Origin: QHXW01 sp035297145
GTDB taxonomy: Bacteria > Acidobacteriota > Terriglobia > Bryobacterales > Bryobacteraceae
Assembly: GCA_035297145.1 (NCBI GenBank)
Contig: DATGZN010000085.1
Location: 1 to 64,000 of the forward strand
DNA length: 64,000 nucleotides
Direction of reading: 5' to 3'
Below are positions 32,602-40,070 of this stretch, one piece after another (position 1 is the stretch's first letter; the number at the start of each line of letters is the position of its first letter). Below the pieces are notes generated by a model. That model saw nothing but the letters and a program-made list of their open reading frames with translations, was not told the DNA's origin and did not search any database. Both the position numbers and the translations under genes were made by a program.

Positions 32602-33039
32602 TTAGAGACTGGCTTTATTTGGATACACGGGAGCAGGTGCCGGACGCCCGCCGGGCTTGGCTTCATACTTCGACGCGCACTTGGCTTGCACTTTGTTCGC
32701 GTGGAACACGCCGTCGCGTCCCATCTTGCCGTCGGCCAGAGCCTGAGAGCCATCGCGGAAAGTGTCGGGAAGCGGATCCGAGCCGTCGTAGACCACGTGG
32801 AGATTGAGCTTCTCCTGGACGAGCAGGAATTGCACTGTGCTTGCCGTGCGAACGATCGACCCCGGGCTAATATCGCCGCCCACGCGCAGCCGTTTGCTGT
32901 ACGCCTGGTCGCCCATTTTGTTCAGCTCCGCAATGGTTTTGTAATAGGTCTGATTGTCTTTGATTCCGGCGGTAGCAAGCCAGATCAGTGTGCCGACAAT
33001 GACAACGACCAGGGCCGCAAACTTACCGTATTTTTTCAT
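32602..33039 (-). CDS. ccmE: Haem chaperone CcmE with Cys in the haem-binding site
   Basis: CcmE carries haem between CcmC and CcmF and in most bacteria binds it covalently through the His of H-x3-Y. This 145-residue protein has the usual N-terminal anchor (YGKFAALVVVIVGTLIWLA) and OB-fold text (LRVGGDISPGSIVRTASTVQ, NLHVVYDGSDPLPDTF), but the site reads AKCASKYEAKPG with Cys121 and Tyr125: C-x3-Y instead of H-x3-Y. This variant is documented in some archaea and Deltaproteobacteria. The first gene of the minus-strand ccm run; a TATACT box lies just upstream. Confidence 0.9.
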   Translation of the reverse strand: MKKYGKFAALVVVIVGTLIWLATAGIKDNQTYYKTIAELNKMGDQAYSKRLRVGGDISPGSIVRTASTVQFLLVQEKLNLHVVYDGSDPLPDTFRDGSQALADGKMGRDGVFHANKVQAKCASKYEAKPGGRPAPAPVYPNKASL

Positions 33040-33058
33040 GCAAGCCTCGGAAGCCTTT

Positions 33059-33064
33059 AGTATA
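33059..33064 (-). promoter_or_regulatory. Probable -10 box of the ccm operon
   Basis: TATACT on the minus strand, about 20 bases before the ccmE ATG. No strong -35 hexamer is seen. Likely the promoter for the whole ccm run, as no other clear start appears before it. Confidence 0.4.
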
Positions 33065-33113
33065 GCGCCTTACAGCAGCGTGGCGAAAAGCATCAACTCG
33101 GGCAGCAAACGGT

Positions 33114-33542
33114 TTATTGCCTAGCCGTTGCGGCTAGCGGCCCCGATTTTCGCAGAACTCGATACGCATACATCGCCCCCGCTGGAGATGGCTCCATCCG
33201 TTCGCCGCCGTGGATTTGGTCGAGCATGGATACAACCGAAATGGTGCCGTTTTCAAAACCACAGGCTTTGAGCACCGCACGAATCCTTGGCACCCATTCG
33301 GCATAGGCCGGAAACTCCACCAAAGTCGAGTGCTCCACGCGCTCGGCGCCGTCCTGTCCGACATAAATCACGGACGCATCGTGATAAATTTGCGGGTTAA
33401 TGGGGAACTCCACGGTAGCCAGCGCTTCCAGCAAGTCTTCCAGATCGCGCGGCTCCACCGTGACGGAAATCGATACCAGCTCACCCTCGCTGCCATGCAG
33501 AGCAGGCGAAGGCGCCGATGACAAACTCGGCCAGACGCTCAT
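33114..33542 (-). CDS. Conserved protein of unknown function
   Basis: A 142-residue protein I cannot name. Visible: SISVTVEPRDLEDLLEALAT, PQIYHDASVIYVGQDGAER, EFPAYAEWVPRIRAVLKACG and a C-terminal YAYRVLRKSGP. It looks soluble and mixed alpha/beta, with no signal and no membrane segment. The N-terminus (MSVWPSLSSAPSPALHGSEG) is loose and the real start may be inside. It sits about 75 bases before the ccm operon on the same strand, separated from the methyltransferase upstream by a terminator, so it may be expressed alone. Confidence 0.55.
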   Translation of the reverse strand: MSVWPSLSSAPSPALHGSEGELVSISVTVEPRDLEDLLEALATVEFPINPQIYHDASVIYVGQDGAERVEHSTLVEFPAYAEWVPRIRAVLKACGFENGTISVVSMLDQIHGGERMEPSPAGAMYAYRVLRKSGPLAATARQ

Positions 33543-33574
33543 AGCAATCCTCCAGCATCCGGCAATGTCGGCCT

Positions 33575-33610
33575 ATAAAACAAAAAACCCTGAGCAAAAG
33601 GCCTCAGGGT
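33575..33610 (-). terminator. Rho-independent terminator
   Basis: On the minus strand ACCCTGAG, an eight-base loop, and CTCAGGGT form an eight-pair stem followed by TTTTTTGTTTTAT. It ends the transcript of the methyltransferase gene at 33740-34420, with about 130 bases of 3' untranslated sequence. Confidence 0.8.
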
Positions 33611-33739
33611 CCTGATCGACCGACATGCCTTTAGCACTTTTTTTTACGTGGTTGCAATTAGCTCGGCCCGCCAAACGGACCTAAATCATTCCACGTGCTT
33701 CAAACTGTAGCACCGCAGGGGGAGAAATGCAATCGGGAA

Positions 33740-34420
33740 CTACCCGACCGGTTGGCGCTGCAACAACAGCTCTAGCCCCAACCGGTCCTCTTTGATCTTG
33801 ATCGATCCAAATTCCGTCTCCGCAAGCATCTGCTCAAACTCGGTCCGCGTGTACGCTCGCTTGAGCAGCATGAACCGGAACGTCAGTTTGGTAAGCAGCG
33901 TGTTCACTCTTCCCAGCCGCATCTCCTCAACAGCCTTGCTTACAGACCGCGGGGGCGCATCCTTCCGCAAGTCGATTATGAGACCACGGCCACCCGGCTT
34001 GAGAACGCGGTACATCTCCTGCAGCGCCCGAACCGGCTGCGAGAAATTCTTAAACGCCGCCCGGCAAAGGAGGAAATCGAACGACTCATCCTTGAAGGGC
34101 ATGTTCGATGCGTTGCCATGCCGGAAATCGACATTTACTCCAGCTTCAGTTGCATTCTTACGCGCGATTTCGACGAAGGTGTGGCTGATATCGAGGCCAG
34201 TGACTTGGTACCCACCGAGCTTCGCCAGCTCGATGGCGAAATATCCGGGCCCGGGCGCGACTTCCAGCACATCGCTGCCGGGCGGAGTTTCCGCGGCCAC
34301 GCGCCTCGCAAGTGCCTTGAAATCCTCCGCCGCCTTGCGCGTGAGAGAGGCGTACCATTTGGCGGTGACGCCCTCCATTCCAATGCCTTTGTATCCCTTT
34401 TCTGTGGTTGCGCGGGTCAT
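33740..34420 (-). CDS. Class I SAM-dependent methyltransferase
   Basis: The Rossmann-type methyltransferase core is plain: motif I VLEVAPGPGYFAIELAK, the acidic residue after strand 2 in VTGLDISHTF, then VDFRHGNASNMPFKDESFDF, LYRVLKPGGRG-like text (MYRVLKPGGRGLIIDLRK). I start it at the ATG 34420, because a purine-rich ribosome site (GGGGGGAAGATC) precedes it; the TTG six codons earlier lies inside that site. Substrate unknown; the group includes UbiE-like small-molecule methyltransferases. Nothing in the neighbourhood suggests a pathway. Confidence 0.88.
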   Translation of the reverse strand: MTRATTEKGYKGIGMEGVTAKWYASLTRKAAEDFKALARRVAAETPPGSDVLEVAPGPGYFAIELAKLGGYQVTGLDISHTFVEIARKNATEAGVNVDFRHGNASNMPFKDESFDFLLCRAAFKNFSQPVRALQEMYRVLKPGGRGLIIDLRKDAPPRSVSKAVEEMRLGRVNTLLTKLTFRFMLLKRAYTRTEFEQMLAETEFGSIKIKEDRLGLELLLQRQPVG

Positions 34421-34522
34421 GAGATCTTCCCCCCGCAATCAATCGTAGAGGTGTACCGCGATACACCCCAGTTCGAATCGGCGAGTGCAACCTGCTAACC
34501 GGCGAGTTGCGGGTTCGGCAAG

Positions 34523-37159
34523 CTAAAACACGAACCCGACTTTCGCAACCACCGTTCTCGGTTGCAGAAAGTGTGTGCCGCTGAACGTGGAAAGAAAATT
34601 GTAGAGCGCCGCTTGATTCGTTAGGTTCTCCACCTGCAGCGACGCCGTAAGGCGCTTCGGGCCTTCCCGGTGCAGAAGGTTGTCGGTGCCGATGCCCACG
34701 TTGAACAGATTCCGGGGCTTTACGCGGTCGGGGTTGTGGTCGTCGTTCTCCTGGCTGGGAAACCCGCCGTAGCCCCCTTGTGGCAGCACCAGCAGTTTTG
34801 AGGTGACCCTCCCCTCGGTGCCGTTCGAATTCACGCAGGTCGAGATCGGATTGGCAACCGTAGCCGGCATGCCGTTGCAGGCCAAGCCGAGCGTCACCTG
34901 CTGATTCGGCGTCAAACCCGCCGCCCCGCCGATCAAGGCCGCACCTGCGTCCGGCACACCGCTAACAACCAGGCCGCTGTCATAGCGATAGATGAACGCG
35001 ATCCACTCGGCGTTGTGCGGGCGCTGGTAGCGCATATTCAGCGTGGACTGGAACGCCTGGTCGTGATCGATGCGGAATACTCCCGCAGCCAGTGGCGCTC
35101 CTTGAAAGACCAGGCCGCCCGTTTCCGGCGGAAAGTACCGGGCGCGCGTGTGCCCGAATGTCCAGTAAGACTGGAAACCGTGAATATTCGTCGTGCTCAC
35201 GCGGCCCGTGACCCCGTCCAGCTTGGAGTTGTGCCAGACAATTGGGAATGTGATCGTCGTGTTCAGCAGCGTGTTGAAGTCGTAGGCGTTGTGCGTGTAC
35301 TTCCAGAAGTAATCCCCATCAATCAGCACATACTTTCCGATGGCCTGCTGGAAACCTGTATTGAATTGGTTCCGATTTCCCGGGTGCAGCGACTCTCCGA
35401 CCGACCCGAATAAGTTCTGCGCCAGCCCGCCCAGGCCCGTCGCGCTCGAAAGCAGCAGGTTCTCGTTGAACGGCGTCTCGAAAGTCCTCGCGTACGCCGC
35501 GCGCAGCACCGTCCCCGTCTTTTTGATGTTGTATGCGATCCCCACGCGCGGTTGTGGGCTGGTGGCGGTGACCAGGCCGTCATACCGGTCGAAGCGGACT
35601 CCCACGTTGAACACAAACTTGCCCGCCGTGATGGAATCGTTCACGTAGAAGGCGTATTGATCGATGTTGTCAGCGGCATGAAAAGCAAAAAGGCTGCCGC
35701 CGCGACTCAGATCGAACGGGTGGATGCGGGCGGAGAAGCCTGGATTCTGCTGAAAGCCCGCGCCCGCGCATTGCAGCGGATTCGTCAGCGTCGTGTTGGG
35801 GACGGGGGCGCCATTGGCGTCGACGCAGGGTGAGTCGAACGTCGGATTCGTCACGCCGAACTGGAAGTTCTCCAGCAAGCGCGTTTGTTTCAGATCAATC
35901 CCGGCCTTGATATTGTGACGGCCCCTAGTCGCCGCTATGTCGGCTTTCACGCCCCAGTTCAGAAGTTGCCGCTGCTGGGCCTGGGTTGCAGGCAGATCGT
36001 CAAACAGATCGCGGCTGGGATAGTAATTAAACTGGTCCTTCCGGATGTACGGGTTGATCGTGAGCAGCGTGCTCGAGTTGAACGTGTGCTGAAATCCCGG
36101 TGCGAAACTCCACGTCAGTACGCGCTGCCGCTGGTCCTGGAAAGTCGCCAACTGGTCGTAGTCGTCCGGGATTTGGATCCAGTTCCGGGCCGCGAACAGA
36201 TTCAAGTGGACCACGTTGGTGGCATTCGGCTGAAAGTCCAGCCGGTCAAAAATCGTCTGATTGTTCCCTACATCGTGGAACGGAGTGAATTCGGGGGTGT
36301 CGAGGAAACGCCCACTGCGCCCTCCGTCGAGTGCGATGAAGTTGCCGAACTTTTCATTGCCGAACCCCAATGCAACGTCCCCACCAGTGCTGCCGAATGA
36401 TCCGTAGTAGGTGTCCACGTTGCCGAACGTCTTCATCGCGCCCAGACCGGAGCGCGTCGTCACCTGCGCCACCAAGCTGGTCTTGTCGCCGAATTCCGCT
36501 GAGGGTGTGCCCGTGGTCACCTCCATGCTCTGGACGGCGCTCGTGGGCAGCTGTGTGGAAAAGACCTTGCTCTGCTGATCGCTGATGGGCTGACCATCAA
36601 TGACGAAAGTTGTCTGGGCGTGATCGCCGAGCGGATGGAAGAACCCGTTGCCGTCCGCCGCCACGCCGCCCGTGCTCATGGTGATCGCCTGGCTCAGGCC
36701 ACCCCCAGGATCAAACATCGGGATCTTGGAAATTAAATCCCGATCCGTGTCCACGTGGGCCGAAGGATCCACCTCGACCAGGTCCGCCGCACCGGCTTCC
36801 ACGTTCACTACGGTCTGATTGCCGGCGACTGCTAGCGGTATGTCCAATGTGATGGGAACCGAGTTTCGAATCGCGACATCTGTGTTGTACGACGTAAACC
36901 CTGGTGAGCTGACGTCCAAATGATAGGAATTCGGAGGGATGTTGGTCAGGCGGAAGTTGCCGGACGCATCCGTACTGACCGCTTGTTGATAGCCGCTCAC
37001 CGGATTGTGAATACGAACTGTGGCCTGAGGCACTACAGCGCCTGTGGCATCCTTCACAGTGCCCTGGAGGGTGCCCGCATTTCCGAGGGATTGGGCCTCG
37101 AGAGCCGAAGAACCACTCCGCAGCAGGAGGAAAGACAGAAGGATAGCGAGCTTCTTCAC
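34523..37159 (-). CDS. TonB-dependent receptor with carboxypeptidase-like domain
   Basis: An outer-membrane receptor of 878 residues from GTG 37159, chosen because it gives the signal peptide VKKLAILLSFLLLRSGSSA; a longer frame up to 37912 is antisense to the metal ATPase and not coding. Next comes a carboxypeptidase regulatory domain (GTVKDATGAVVPQATVRI, SGNFRLTNIPPNSYHLDV), a plug (TTFVIDGQPISDQQSK, VQSMEVTTGTPSAEFGDK) and a long beta-barrel ending in Phe (VVAKVGFVF). Acidobacterial members (OmpA/Oar-like) often lack a clear substrate. Divergent from the P1B ATPase with about 200 bases between, so a role in metal uptake is possible but not shown. Confidence 0.9.
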   Translation of the reverse strand: MKKLAILLSFLLLRSGSSALEAQSLGNAGTLQGTVKDATGAVVPQATVRIHNPVSGYQQAVSTDASGNFRLTNIPPNSYHLDVSSPGFTSYNTDVAIRNSVPITLDIPLAVAGNQTVVNVEAGAADLVEVDPSAHVDTDRDLISKIPMFDPGGGLSQAITMSTGGVAADGNGFFHPLGDHAQTTFVIDGQPISDQQSKVFSTQLPTSAVQSMEVTTGTPSAEFGDKTSLVAQVTTRSGLGAMKTFGNVDTYYGSFGSTGGDVALGFGNEKFGNFIALDGGRSGRFLDTPEFTPFHDVGNNQTIFDRLDFQPNATNVVHLNLFAARNWIQIPDDYDQLATFQDQRQRVLTWSFAPGFQHTFNSSTLLTINPYIRKDQFNYYPSRDLFDDLPATQAQQRQLLNWGVKADIAATRGRHNIKAGIDLKQTRLLENFQFGVTNPTFDSPCVDANGAPVPNTTLTNPLQCAGAGFQQNPGFSARIHPFDLSRGGSLFAFHAADNIDQYAFYVNDSITAGKFVFNVGVRFDRYDGLVTATSPQPRVGIAYNIKKTGTVLRAAYARTFETPFNENLLLSSATGLGGLAQNLFGSVGESLHPGNRNQFNTGFQQAIGKYVLIDGDYFWKYTHNAYDFNTLLNTTITFPIVWHNSKLDGVTGRVSTTNIHGFQSYWTFGHTRARYFPPETGGLVFQGAPLAAGVFRIDHDQAFQSTLNMRYQRPHNAEWIAFIYRYDSGLVVSGVPDAGAALIGGAAGLTPNQQVTLGLACNGMPATVANPISTCVNSNGTEGRVTSKLLVLPQGGYGGFPSQENDDHNPDRVKPRNLFNVGIGTDNLLHREGPKRLTASLQVENLTNQAALYNFLSTFSGTHFLQPRTVVAKVGFVF

Positions 37160-37326
37160 TATGCTTCCAGTATGGGTGTGCCTTCCGGGGGAACCTATTA
37201 GCAATTGGTTAACGGCCTGATGCTGGCCGTAGGCGGTCTGAAAATTGCCGCGAGCGGATGTTAACGAACGCAAACGCACCGGCCCCCCCGGGGTTGCGCT
37301 TGACGAGCGTGTTGCGCCATGCACCC

Positions 37327-37354
37327 TTGACACATACCTATGGGGGTATACTAT
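37327..37354 (+). promoter_or_regulatory. Promoter with CsoR-type operator for the metal ATPase
   Basis: TTGACA (37327-37332) and TACTAT (37349-37354) are 16 bases apart. The spacer holds the palindrome ATACCTATGGGGGTAT, close to the operator of CsoR/RcnR-type metal repressors (ATACC, central TA, G-run, GTAT). The ATG at 37361 lies only 7 bases past the -10 box, so the transcript may be leaderless. No csoR gene is in the window. Confidence 0.55.
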
Positions 37355-37360
37355 GTACCC

Positions 37361-39337
37361 ATGAGCTCTTTGACCAGCAGTACCGAATTTACTGCTAGCC
37401 CCGAGTCGCGACCTGCCCACGCCGAGGAACATGAGCACGGCGGCATCGAGTGGCTCGAATACGCGCGAATCGCTTTTGTCGGCGTGGCCATTCTTGTCAC
37501 CTGGTTTCAGGTGTGGCGGCCTTTCCCGCGCTGGGACATCGTCGGGCTGATCGCCACGCTGGTGGGCGGTTATCCCATCTTCCGCGAAGCCGCCGCCGAC
37601 GTCATGAAGCGCCGCATGACCATGGAGCTTTCCATGACCATCGCCCTTCTGGCCGCTCTGATCATCGGCGAGGTCTTCACTGCGCTGGTGATTGTCTTCT
37701 TCGTCCTGATCGCCGAAGTCCTCGAGGAGATGACCGTGGGCCGTGGCCGCCAGGCGATTCACGACCTTCTCCGCTTCCTCCCCACCAGCACGGAGATTCG
37801 TAGCGGCGAAGGCGTGAGAACGCTGGACATCAGCGAGGTTCGCACAGGCGATGTTGTCCTGGTTCGGCCAGGCGGTCGCGTGCCGGTTGATGGCGACGTG
37901 GTCTCGGGGCATTCGTTCGTCGATCAGGCCAGCATCACCGGTGAGTCACTTCCCGTGGAGAAAACGCCCGGCGCCTCCGTGTATGCCGGCACTATCAACC
38001 AGTCTGGTTTTCTCGAGGTGCGCACTACCCTGGTGGGCAAAGATACGGCATTCGGCCGCATCATTGAGGCCGTGGAGCGCGCTGAGCAGTTGCAAGCCCC
38101 GGTGCAGAAACTCGCCGACCGGCTCGCCGGCTATCTCGTCTACTTCGCTCTCGCCTGTGCTGTCCTCACGTTTGCATTGACCCGCAATCCACGCTCCACG
38201 ATCTCGGTGATCATCGTCGCGGGAGCCTGCGGAATCGCCGCCGGAACGCCGCTCGCTATTCTGGGAGCCATCGGCCGAGCCGCCCGCCGCGGCGCCATCG
38301 TGAAGGGTGGACGTTATCTCGAGACCTTGAGCCACGTGAACACGGTCGTGCTCGATAAAACCGGCACTCTTACGCTAGGCCGCCCTGAAGTGCGCGGCGT
38401 GCAACCCGCGCCGGGTGTCACCGAGCACGACCTGGTCCAGGCCGCCGCGAGCGCGGAGCGCTTCTCCGAGCACCCGCTCGGCAAAGCCATTCTCGACAAG
38501 GCCGCGGCTTTGCGGATTCCAACGAGCGATCCTTCGGGCTTTCGTTACACTCCGGGGAAGGGAATCGCCTGCGAGCTAAATGGAATTCCCACGCTGGTCG
38601 GCACGCGCGCCCTGCTCATCGAGAGTGGCGTCGAGCTGCCGCCCGACGGGGAAGAATCCGGAACACACTCTACCGTCTTCGTGGCGCGGAATGGGCGCTA
38701 CCTGGGCAAGATTCAGATCGCTGACGTTTTGCGTTCCGGTTCGGCGGAAGCCGTCGCGCGGCTGCGAGAAATGAACATCCGGACCGTGCTATTGACCGGT
38801 GACGCCGCCGTGATCGCTCAAAGAGTCGGCCAGGAACTGGGGGTGGACGCCGTCGAGGCAGACTTGCTTCCCGAGATGAAACTTGAGCGCATCGAGAGTC
38901 TCCGCCGACAGGGCTACGTAGTCGCCATGGTGGGAGACGGCGTGAACGACGCGCCGGCGCTCATGGCCGCCAACGTGGGCATCGCCATGGGATCGGGAAC
39001 CGATGTGGCTCGCGAAAGCGCGTCCGTGGTTCTGTTGGGCGACGATCTCACTAAGCTGACACAGTTGCTAGATATCTCGCGTCATTGCTACCGCATCATC
39101 ATGACGAATTTCGCTGGTACACTGGCCGTCGATGCGGCGGGTGTCGGTCTTGCGGCGTTTGGCTTTTTGAGTCCCGTGCTGGCAGCGCTGATCCACGTAA
39201 CGTCAGAAATGGTCTTCATCCTGAACTCCGCCCGGTTGTTGTCCGGCGGAACGGGCAACGCGGCGGTGGCGGAGGTTGTGCCCTTTCCGTCCACGCAGGC
39301 GGAAGTCGCGCTCACCAGCGCATCAGGCCGCGAATAG
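37361..39337 (+). CDS. P1B-type heavy-metal translocating ATPase
   Basis: The pump exports metal ions across the inner membrane using ATP. From the ATG at 37361 the 658 residues have an N-terminal His/Glu stretch (HAEEHEHGG, residues 20-28), six to eight membrane helices, the phosphatase TGES (193-196), the phosphorylation site DKTGTLT (332-338), and MVGDGVNDAPALMAANVG. The membrane metal site is unusual: AGACGIAAGTPLAIL (from residue 287), where most relatives have CPC, SPC, TPC or APC before the next helix. No N-terminal CxxC domain exists. The CsoR-like operator just upstream suggests metal control. Metal not deducible. Confidence 0.9.
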   Translation: MSSLTSSTEFTASPESRPAHAEEHEHGGIEWLEYARIAFVGVAILVTWFQVWRPFPRWDIVGLIATLVGGYPIFREAAADVMKRRMTMELSMTIALLAALIIGEVFTALVIVFFVLIAEVLEEMTVGRGRQAIHDLLRFLPTSTEIRSGEGVRTLDISEVRTGDVVLVRPGGRVPVDGDVVSGHSFVDQASITGESLPVEKTPGASVYAGTINQSGFLEVRTTLVGKDTAFGRIIEAVERAEQLQAPVQKLADRLAGYLVYFALACAVLTFALTRNPRSTISVIIVAGACGIAAGTPLAILGAIGRAARRGAIVKGGRYLETLSHVNTVVLDKTGTLTLGRPEVRGVQPAPGVTEHDLVQAAASAERFSEHPLGKAILDKAAALRIPTSDPSGFRYTPGKGIACELNGIPTLVGTRALLIESGVELPPDGEESGTHSTVFVARNGRYLGKIQIADVLRSGSAEAVARLREMNIRTVLLTGDAAVIAQRVGQELGVDAVEADLLPEMKLERIESLRRQGYVVAMVGDGVNDAPALMAANVGIAMGSGTDVARESASVVLLGDDLTKLTQLLDISRHCYRIIMTNFAGTLAVDAAGVGLAAFGFLSPVLAALIHVTSEMVFILNSARLLSGGTGNAAVAEVVPFPSTQAEVALTSASGRE

Positions 39338-40070
39338 CGTGCGCCTGCCGTTTGCTGACGATCAGTTCCTGGCCGTTGCTTAATGTCAGGAGCCACCGCT
39401 GGCTGGTCAGGGCGCTCATTTTGCGCACGTGATTCACATTGACGATCGCGCTGCGATGCACCCGCCGAAACGGCAGGCGCTGCAACCGCTCTTCGATCGC
39501 GCGCAGAGGCTGCGTGGCCAAAAAGCGATCCTTCGCGGTGACGATCCATACAACCTCGTCATCTGCCTGGAAGGCCAGCACCTCATCGTAGTTTAGAAGC
39601 ACGTATTCCGGACCGCGCCGGCCCACGATCTTGCGGCTGATGGGAACCGCATCGGCCTCGTTCACCCGCGCGCTGGAGATTTCCGCAATCTTTTCCGCAT
39701 TCTCGAGCGGCCTGGCGCGCAGGGCGCGGGCCCTCTCGATGGTCGTTTGCAACCGGGCCGCGCTCACCGGCTTTAGCAGATAGTCGATCGCCCCAGCCTC
39801 GAAAGCCTTGATGGCGTACTCGTCGTAGGCCGTTACGATCACGATCACCGGGAGATGCCCGCTCGTCAGGTGTTCTACCACTTCGAGGCCGCCCATCACG
39901 GGCATCTGCAAATCCAAAAAGACGAGATCGGGCTGCATCTTCGAGATCTGATCCAACGCCTGTTGGCCGTTCTCCGCTTCACCCACCACCACCACGTCGG
40001 GGAAAGGCTCGAGTTCGCCCCGCAGCACCTCGCGGGCCACCGGCTCATCGTCTACGATCAGCGTCTTCAC
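39312..40070 (-). CDS. LytTR-type response regulator
   Basis: Start at GTG 40070, overlapping the kinase stop (GTGA), so both are made together; the frame to 41063 is antisense. Residues 1-120 form a receiver: KTLIVDDEPVAREVL with the acidic pair, VFLDLQMPVMGG with the phospho-Asp, VTAYDEYAIKAFEAGAIDYL and the Lys in LLKPVS. The last 100 residues are LytTR DNA binding (RFLATQPLRAIEERL, RVHRSAIVNVNHVRKM). It would activate promoters in response to the membrane kinase. It ends 26 bases inside the 3' end of the convergent metal ATPase gene. Targets unknown. Confidence 0.93.
   Translation of the reverse strand: MKTLIVDDEPVAREVLRGELEPFPDVVVVGEAENGQQALDQISKMQPDLVFLDLQMPVMGGLEVVEHLTSGHLPVIVIVTAYDEYAIKAFEAGAIDYLLKPVSAARLQTTIERARALRARPLENAEKIAEISSARVNEADAVPISRKIVGRRGPEYVLLNYDEVLAFQADDEVVWIVTAKDRFLATQPLRAIEERLQRLPFRRVHRSAIVNVNHVRKMSALTSQRWLLTLSNGQELIVSKRQAHAIRGLMRW

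Noticed and set aside
37160..37912. Long extension of the TonB receptor frame upstream of GTG 37159
   Set aside because: It lies antisense to the P1B ATPase and its translation is low-complexity and unlike any N-terminus; the signal peptide begins at 37159.
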